A DNA stretch of 64,000 nt from NCBI RefSeq assembly GCF_009859475.1, contig NZ_CP044549.1, positions 744,001 to 808,000 on the forward strand, given 5' to 3'. Position numbers and translations under genes: made by a program. This document shows positions 63,066-64,000 of this stretch, piece by piece (the first letter of the stretch is position 1; every line of letters begins with the position of its first letter). The DNA is from Hydrogenophaga sp. BPS33 (GTDB lineage Bacteria; Pseudomonadota; Gammaproteobacteria; Burkholderiales; Burkholderiaceae_C). Below the pieces are notes generated by a model. The model saw only the letters and a list, made by a program, of their open reading frames with translations, did not search any database and was not told the origin of the DNA.

Positions 63066-63491
63066 TCACACCGCCGCACCCGGCGCGAACTGCCGCAGGA
63101 ATTCGGCGCTCGGCGGGATCGGCTTGATCACGTCGATCAGCACGCCGTCCGGGCCTTGCACGATGAAGTGGCGCTGTCCGAAGGGTTCGTCGCGCAGCGC
63201 CAGCAGCACCGGTAGTTCCTGCGCCTGAACGCGCGCGTATTCCGCGTCGACGTCCTCCACCTCGAAGTTCAGCAGCACACCGCTGGCGCGCGCACCGCGC
63301 CCGGCAGCGGGAATCGTCATGTGGCCGCTGTCGAGCACGGCGAGGTTCACGCTGGCGTCTTCGCTCGATTGCAGGTGCACGTACCAGTCGCTGTCGAACA
63401 GGCGTGTGAAGCGGAAATGCTGCTCGTAGAAGCGCGCGGTCTCGCTCACGCGATCGGTCATGAGCACAGGGTAGTAGCTGGTGGACTTCAT
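63066..63491 (-). CDS. VOC-family (glyoxalase-like) protein
   Basis: 141 residues from the ATG at 63491; the longer frame runs over the operators. Two beta-alpha-beta-beta-beta modules; [10 protein letters not shown] opens the first and [20 protein letters not shown] the second. The end [17 protein letters not shown] is typical. Metal ligands are not unambiguous. Divergent from the TetR gene and probably its target. Function could be an antibiotic- or glyoxal-related dioxygenase or isomerase; not determinable. Confidence 0.88.
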   Translation of the reverse strand: MKSTSYYPVLMTDRVSETARFYEQHFRFTRLFDSDWYVHLQSSEDASVNLAVLDSGHMTIPAAGRGARASGVLLNFEVEDVDAEYARVQAQELPVLLALRDEPFGQRHFIVQGPDGVLIDVIKPIPPSAEFLRQFAPGAAV

Positions 63492-63513
63492 GTGTCGGCT
63501 CCTGGTGTGAGTT

Positions 63514-63563
63514 TGCATACAATGTGTATGTAAGTTCAATTTAACATACAGGCTGCATGTATG
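63514..63563. promoter_or_regulatory. Two TetR operator candidates between VOC and tetR-like genes
   Basis: Site 1: CATACA-N3-TGTATG (63516-63530), extended to TGCATACA/TGTATGTA at 63514-63532. Site 2: CATACA-N7-TGTATG (63545-63563). Site 2 covers the ATG of the TetR gene (63561), fitting autorepression; site 1 lies 23 bp from the VOC start. Confidence 0.65.
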
Positions 63564-64000
63564 CAAACAACCCGAACACCCCCACGCCGTTCACAGGGTG
63601 AACGCACCGACGCCACGCGAGCCGCGCTGATGGTCACCGCCCGCGCCTTGTTCGAAACCCGGGGCTTTGCCGCGACCGGAACGCCCGAGATCGTGGCGGC
63701 GGCGAACGTCACGCGCGGCGCGCTGTACCACCACTTCGCCGACAAGACAGCGCTGTTCCAGGCCGTGGCGCGGCAGGTGGCGCAAGAGGTGGCCGACGAG
63801 ATCGCGCAAGGTGCCCGGCGCCACAAGAAGCCCGTGAACGCGTTGCTCGCCGGCGCGCAGGCCTACTTCGCGGCGATGTCGGGGCAAGGGCGTGCCCGCC
63901 TGCTGTTGCTGGAAGCGCCGGTGGTGTTGTCGGCCGAGCAGGTGATGGAGTTGAGCGACCTGGCGGGCTTCCAAGCCTTGCAGGAAGGGTTGCAGGCGGC
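63561..64000 (+). CDS. TetR/AcrR-family regulator (3' end outside window)
   Basis: 146 codons visible from the ATG at 63561. HTH in [20 protein letters not shown] and [20 protein letters not shown], followed by the start of the ligand-binding domain ([20 protein letters not shown]). Basic, disordered N-terminal ~15 residues. The start codon lies inside an operator-like palindrome. Divergent from the VOC gene, with 69 bp between starts. Ligand unknown. Confidence 0.9.
   Translation, partial: MQTTRTPPRRSQGERTDATRAALMVTARALFETRGFAATGTPEIVAAANVTRGALYHHFADKTALFQAVARQVAQEVADEIAQGARRHKKPVNALLAGAQAYFAAMSGQGRARLLLLEAPVVLSAEQVMELSDLAGFQALQEGLQA

Overview
The window is a high-GC proteobacterial chromosome segment. 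Gene content and order point to Burkholderiales, most likely Comamonadaceae (a Hydrogenophaga-type genome would fit, but I cannot fix the genus). The signs are solute receptors of the Bug/TctC family without their membrane partners, the order corC-lnt-glyQ-glyS-gmhB-plsC, and three copies of a C-run/G-run intergenic element. I see no tRNA, rRNA, CRISPR array, transposase or integrase.

Layout. 1-2241 (minus): the end of a PhcB/PhcS-like quorum-sensing pair, with the kinase cut by the window edge. 2357-7020 (minus): HtpG, a lipase-like hydrolase and an RluF-type pseudouridine synthase. 7017-17733: a Crp/Fnr regulator divergent from an acyl-CoA synthetase, a five-gene branched-chain-amino-acid-type ABC importer, a PaaK-like CoA ligase and a TctC receptor; together these look like uptake and CoA activation of an organic acid. 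17999-19006 is an atypical orphan gene. 19598-26541 is a tight six-gene operon (flavoprotein monooxygenase/reductase fusion, MarR, enoyl-CoA hydratase, acyl-CoA dehydrogenase, aryl-CoA ligase, RidA) that best fits aerobic 2-aminobenzoyl-CoA degradation. 26547-28642 holds small proteins (membrane protein, PsiF-repeat protein, YjfB-like protein behind a FliA-type promoter).

28643-36427 is an accessory island. A hairpin-rich 481-bp stretch is followed on the minus strand by a three-gene operon: a PD-(D/E)xK-like protein, a Ser/Thr kinase fused to an SF1 helicase, and a PLD-like protein. The last two match the architecture of the type I Mokosh anti-phage system. A truncated hipA with an intact-looking palindromic operator closes the island. 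This is the most interesting part of the window.

36464-43533: MBL hydrolase, FadD, and the phenylalanine/tyrosine module phhA-hppD with a divergent Lrp regulator. 43612-52752: housekeeping genes (GNAT, corC, lnt, glyQS, gmhB, plsC, YgjP-type peptidase). 52754-57598: a GabR-like MocR regulator divergent from gabT-gabD-GNAT. 57749-61135: TctC receptor, HpcH/HpaI aldolase, nitrilase-family amidase and an RraA-like protein, with a convergent LysR gene. 62190-64000: MerR regulator with a palindromic operator, DUF1304 membrane protein, VOC protein and a divergent TetR regulator cut by the window edge.
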